From Watersipora subatra (Eukaryota; Bryozoa; Gymnolaemata; Cheilostomatida; Watersiporidae), in NCBI RefSeq assembly GCF_963576615.1, contig NC_088715.1, positions 51,500,007 to 51,564,006 on the forward strand: DNA of 64,000 nucleotides, in the 5' to 3' direction. Under the pieces are notes generated by a model that was given only the letters and a program-made list of their open reading frames with translations, was not told where the DNA came from and ran no database searches. Position 1 is the first letter of the stretch. Each line of letters begins with the position of its first letter. A program made the position numbers and the translations under genes. This document shows positions 61,101 to 64,000 of this stretch, piece after piece.

Positions 61101-63694
61101 TAGATTATTAGGTATAACTCTATGGTTTGCTAGATTATTAGGTATAATTCTATGATTTGCTAGATTATTAGGTATAATTCTATGGTTTGCTAGATTATTA
61201 GGTATAATTCTATGGTTTGCCAGATTATTAGGTATAACTCTATGGTTTGCTAGATTATTAGGTATAATTCTATGGTTTGCTAGATTATTAGGTATAATTC
61301 TATGGTTTGCTAGATTATTAGCTATAACTCTATGGTTTGCTAGATTATTAGCTATAACTCTATGGTTTGCTAGATTATTAGGTATAACTCTATGGTTTGC
61401 TACATCATAAGTTAGTTTGAGAAAGTGTTCAGTTATTTAAACTTTGAAGTTGAGTTCCTTCAAGTTTTTCATTTCTGGTTTTTTGTTTGTTGTTTTTTGT
61501 TTGTTGTTTTTGGTTTGTTATTCACACTGTATGCATTCGAGTTTCATACATATACATAATAAGTGCTTCTTCAAGTTAATATATGTTTTTCATTATTCAT
61601 GCAGGTATGCTGCCTATCTATCTCTACACATTAGGCAGTTTACTTCCTGTCAGTGAAGAAATAGGAAGAATACAAATCCCATTTAGTAACCTCATCATCA
61701 GCCTTCTTACCATAATTGTACCCCTAGTTCTTGGAGCCCTCTTTCAATATAAAGTTCCTCGAGGCGCAGAAATCGTTAAAAAACTTTTAAAAGTAAGTTC
61801 ACATATTGCACATCTATAAATCTATATCCATAAATCAATACCTATAAATCAATACCTATAAATCTATATCTATAAATTTATATCTATAAATATGGATCTA
61901 TAAATCTATATATATAAATATGTACCTATAAATCTATATCTATAAATCTATATCTATAAATCTATATCTATAAATTCATAAGGCACCATTCATTGAGCCT
62001 TGTGGGCAGCTTTCTTTAAAATGGCCTATTATTTTTTAAAAAGGAAATAATACTCTCCATATAATTATAGTGTTTGGAGTGTAATTAGAATATAAACGAT
62101 TATGTGTTGTTGTCTACCATTGCAAAAAAATATTATTTTACTCGTGCCACAGTTCAAAGGTCAGCTAAGGTGCTTAATAAAATGAGAGTATCTTTAGTTT
62201 TTTATTTTTGAATTTGTTTCAACATTACAAAAAACAATTTTAGCTACCCTAAAATTATGAGAATTTCTGTGTTCAATTTTTTTCTATTTTCATTTATGTG
62301 AGATATATGGCAAGGTGCAGTTAAAATGTCTGGTCATCTATAGTTTGAATACTCCAGCATAGTAAAGACATAGTAAGGAAGATAAATCCAAATTTGTTAT
62401 AACAAATCGAAATTAAAAAGGTTATTACTGTGGAGTGTTTGTAAAATCCTTTGTACAAACATACATGTACTTGTCTTAAAAAAGTACGTTTATGTACGAT
62501 ACACTCATGTACATGTATGCTTTTGCATGATACACTCATGTATATGTATGCTTTTGTATGATACACTCATGTATATATATGCTTTTGTATGATACACTCA
62601 TGTATATGTATGCTTTTGTACGATACACTCATGTATGCGTAGGCTATTGTACGATATACTTATTTCCATATATGCTTTTGCATGATACACTCATGTATGT
62701 GTTTGCTTTTGTATGATACACTCCCGTATGTGTATGCTTTTGTACGATACACTCACGTACATTTATGTTTTTGTATGATACACTCATGTACACCCATGCT
62801 TTTGTACGATCGCTCATGTACATGTATGCTTTTGTATGATACACTCATGTATATGTATGCTTTTGTATGATACACTCATGTATATGTATGCTTTTGTACG
62901 ATACACTCATGTATACGTAGGCTATTGTACGATATACTTATTTCCATATATGCTTTTGCATGATACACTCATGTATGTGTATGCTTTTGTACGATACACT
63001 CACGTACATTTATGTTTTTGTATGATACACTCATGTACACCCATGCTTTTGTACGATCGCTCATCTACATGTATGCTTTTGTCCGATACACTCATGTACA
63101 TGTATGCTTTTGTACAATACACTCATGTACATGTATACTTTTGTACGATACACTCATGTATACGTAGGCTATTGTACGATATACTTATTTCCATATATGC
63201 TTTTGTACGATACACTCATGTACGTGTATGCTTTTGTATGATACACTCATGTATATGTATTATTCGGAAGATACACTCCCATACATTTATGTTTTTGTAT
63301 GATACACTCATGTACATGTATGCTTTTGTCGGATACACTCGTGTACATGTATGCTTTTGTCCGATACACTCGTGTCTATATATGCTTCTGTACGACACAC
63401 TCATGCTGAATTAGCAAATGTATTTGGAATCCTTTTTGTTAAAAGGGGGGTAGCTCGACCAATCGCATGTCAATGTGGTTTTTAAACTGGTTTTACAAAG
63501 TTGTGAATTTATTGTAGGCATTCCTAATGATCTGCATGCTTTTCTTCCTCACTGTTGGAATCTATTCCAATCTCTACATCTATGAGACATTCGACATGAA
63601 GATGATCAGCACAGCTCTTATACTTCCTGTCGGTGGATATTTATTTGGAGGACTTTTCGCTTTCGCTTGCCGAATGGATTGGAAGCTCATAAAG
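48457..63694 (+). CDS. SLC10-family (sodium/bile acid cotransporter-like) protein, SLC10A3/A5 type; 3' end beyond window
   Basis: Eight exons join in phase with GT/AG sites: 48457-48556, 50362-50528, 51343-51508, 52819-52985, 54005-54124, 59833-60004, 61605-61792 and 63518-63694, giving 419 residues so far. The start ATG, followed by a second in-frame ATG, has an in-frame TGA six bases upstream. Residues 1-21 are a signal peptide ([19 protein letters not shown]). Residues 22-180 form an ectodomain with eight N-glycosylation sequons (NVS, NFS, NLS, NTS, NSS, NGS, NIS, NVS). The SBF membrane domain follows: a first helix across the exon 4/5 junction, then [25 protein letters not shown], the family signature [19 protein letters not shown], and further helices. 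Signal peptide plus ectodomain before SBF is the plan of SLC10A3 and SLC10A5. The last helices, with the expected ETGxQN sodium-site motif, are missing. Substrate is unknown; many SLC10 members carry bile acids or steroid sulfates with sodium. Introns 1 and 4 hold nothing recognised apart from the duplicated segment in intron 1. Confidence 0.9.
50851..51180 (+). repeat. 56-bp dimeric minisatellite in SLC10 intron 2
   Basis: About six copies of a 56-base unit built from two related 28-base halves, GTGTAGATTGTATGGTTTAC-type and GTATAGATTCTATAGTTTAG-type, each ending ACTTAAGA. The halves alternate strictly, so the dimer was the amplified unit. Some units keep GTGTAGA...TCTACAC palindromes. Confidence 0.9.
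52436..52796 (-). repeat. Composite tRNA-derived repeat, family A, in SLC10 intron 3
   Basis: An inverted copy of 5598-6012. Read on the minus strand it has the GGCATT...TGC head, the TGCCATTAGCCTGCACATTG block and the GAGATCAAATCTTATGCGAT B-box region. The GGACAGAC tail is missing. It ends only about 20 bases before the exon 4 acceptor at 52818, so it supplies sequence next to the pyrimidine tract. Confidence 0.7.
55270..55920 (+). repeat. Duplicated SLC10 exon 1 segment in intron 5
   Basis: A direct copy of 48451-49100 lies 6.8 kb downstream in the same gene. The part corresponding to intron 1 is nearly identical over about 450 bases (for example GGTGTGGGAAAAACACATAA in both). Confidence 0.85.
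55280..55373 (+). pseudogene. Broken copy of SLC10 exon 1
   Basis: It aligns with the functional exon 1, including the ATG and the GTAGACGGACAAGGAGA block. An 8-base net deletion within the signal-peptide part shifts the frame, and the GTGAGT donor is replaced by GTTACATTGTAG. It therefore cannot serve as the same first exon. The frame from its own ATG is open for about 48 codons but loses the signal peptide. Confidence 0.75.
56465..56600 (+). repeat. tRNA-like repeat fragment in SLC10 intron 5
   Basis: A B box GTTCGAATC near 56520 follows a hairpin CTTTCAAGTTTGAAAG. A tail with GGACGGACAGACGGAC follows, as in the family A repeats. It is a decayed tRNA-derived repeat, not a functional tRNA. 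Confidence 0.5.
57553..57732 (+). repeat. 15-bp minisatellite in SLC10 intron 5
   Basis: About twelve copies of GTGTACAGCAGTACG with few variants. The unit length is a multiple of three and lacks stops in several frames, which explains the long repetitive open frames on both strands. They are not genes. Confidence 0.9.
58922..59670 (+). repeat. Composite tRNA-derived repeat with TA expansion in SLC10 intron 5
   Basis: A GATGAATGCATGGTGTTGCT head at 58922, a tRNA-like module near 59523-59590 (GTTAAAATCC in the B-box position) and an ACAAACAGACAGACAAACAT tail at about 59625-59647 follow the family order. Between head and module lies about 300 bases of TATATAAATA-type microsatellite (58950-59250) and a TTGGTAATATATATATTACC palindrome near 59254-59273. 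Confidence 0.55.
60180..61410 (+). repeat. 30-bp minisatellite in SLC10 intron 6
   Basis: A homogeneous core at about 60640-61400 holds about 25 copies of a 30-base unit (TTTGCTAGATTATTAGGTAT + AATTCTATGG). The 5' flank, 60180-60640, has older, diverged units of 30-36 bases with GTGCCAGTTTGTTAG variants. Subtypes (GGTATAATT, GCTAAAACT, GCTATAACT) are interspersed. The array ends about 190 bases before exon 7. Confidence 0.9.
61805..61980 (+). repeat. 14-bp AT-rich minisatellite at the start of SLC10 intron 7
   Basis: About twelve copies of TATCTATAAATCTA-type units begin within about 15 bases of the exon 7 donor. Confidence 0.8.
62480..63405 (+). repeat. 31-bp minisatellite in SLC10 intron 7
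   Basis: About thirty copies of a 31-base unit (GATACACTCATGTATATGTA + TGCTTTTGTAT). A higher-order block with the variant GGCTATTGTACGATATACTT recurs near 62640, 62910 and 63165, a period of about 265 bases. Because 31 is not a multiple of three, successive units are read in rotating frames, yielding a stop-free run of 192 codons at 62836-63414. Confidence 0.9.
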
Positions 63695-64000
63695 GTACAA
63701 TATGGATCTTATTTGCTTTGAGCTCAACATTTGATTTTAAATGTTGATTGACGACTATCTTGCTGCAAGAATACTGGGTAAAAACTCATTCTAAGAATTT
63801 AAATTAAGTTATGCCTGCCTAGAATCCAGCTTATTGTTGTAATTACTAGCAGGGGAGGTTTTGTTAAATTTACTCTACTGCCGGTGTCGAGATGATTGTT
63901 GCAGTATGTGACCCGATACACACGTGACCTTGACATCAAGTTTGTCAAACAGTTCCTTGTATTTGCTTTTCCAATTCCGTTGCTAATGTATGAACTTTTA

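Noticed and set aside
60640-61400. CRISPR-like array
   Set aside because: The 30-base units abut directly with no unique spacers, and the genome is animal; it is a minisatellite.
62836-63414. 192-codon open frame as a protein gene
   Set aside because: It consists wholly of a 31-bp minisatellite in an intron; its periodicity explains it.
63905-64000. Open frame after TTGTTGCAG, in phase with exon 8, as a ninth SLC10 exon
   Set aside because: The translation (YVTRYTRDLDIK...) lacks the expected ETGxQN region that follows this helix in SLC10 proteins. It may be intron sequence that happens to be open up to the window edge.

Overview
This is an AT-rich nuclear window from an intron-rich animal. 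Coding exons are short, with GT/AG splice sites, long introns, and dense transposon and minisatellite content. The repeat mix (tRNA-derived repeats, pogo-like, hAT-like and TTAA-flanked MITEs) and the gene types suggest a marine invertebrate, perhaps a lophotrochozoan. That is inference; the species cannot be fixed from the sequence. There is no bacterial gene, CRISPR array or rRNA.

Layout. (1) 1-1604, plus strand: the last three coding exons of a gene I cannot name. (2) 2168-6224, minus strand: a tentative gene with two well-phased membrane-protein exons and a possible 24-nt microexon, tail-to-tail with gene 1. (3) 6.8-26.9 kb: a gene-free repeat region. It holds TTAA-flanked inverted-repeat elements, a hAT-like element, composite tRNA-derived repeats, and a decayed LINE split by a decayed Ty3/gypsy element that itself carries a 1-kb TIR element with a perfect 9-bp target duplication. 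Several pogo-like TA-flanked elements follow, one with a 121-bp hAT-like MITE nested inside. (4) 26933-41558, plus strand: a complete 12-exon gene for the Hsc70-interacting protein Hip (ST13), 420 aa. Its introns carry a near-palindromic Harbinger-like MITE, a 32-bp minisatellite made of splice-donor-like units, two TTAA elements and pogo-like elements. (5) 41.6-48.4 kb: intergenic. (6) 48457 to the window end, plus strand: eight exons (419 aa, incomplete at the 3' end) of an SLC10-family transporter with a signal peptide and a glycosylation-rich ectodomain, resembling SLC10A3/A5. Its introns hold at least five unrelated minisatellites and a duplicated, broken copy of exon 1.

Hip is a cytosolic Hsp70 co-chaperone and the SLC10 protein is a membrane carrier, so the genes do not form one pathway. 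I did not find a convincing new biological system. The most unusual signals are the exon-1 duplication whose coding part has diverged more than its intronic part, the array of reiterated splice donors in ST13, the three-layer transposon nest, and the recurrent composite repeat with an internal tRNA-like module.
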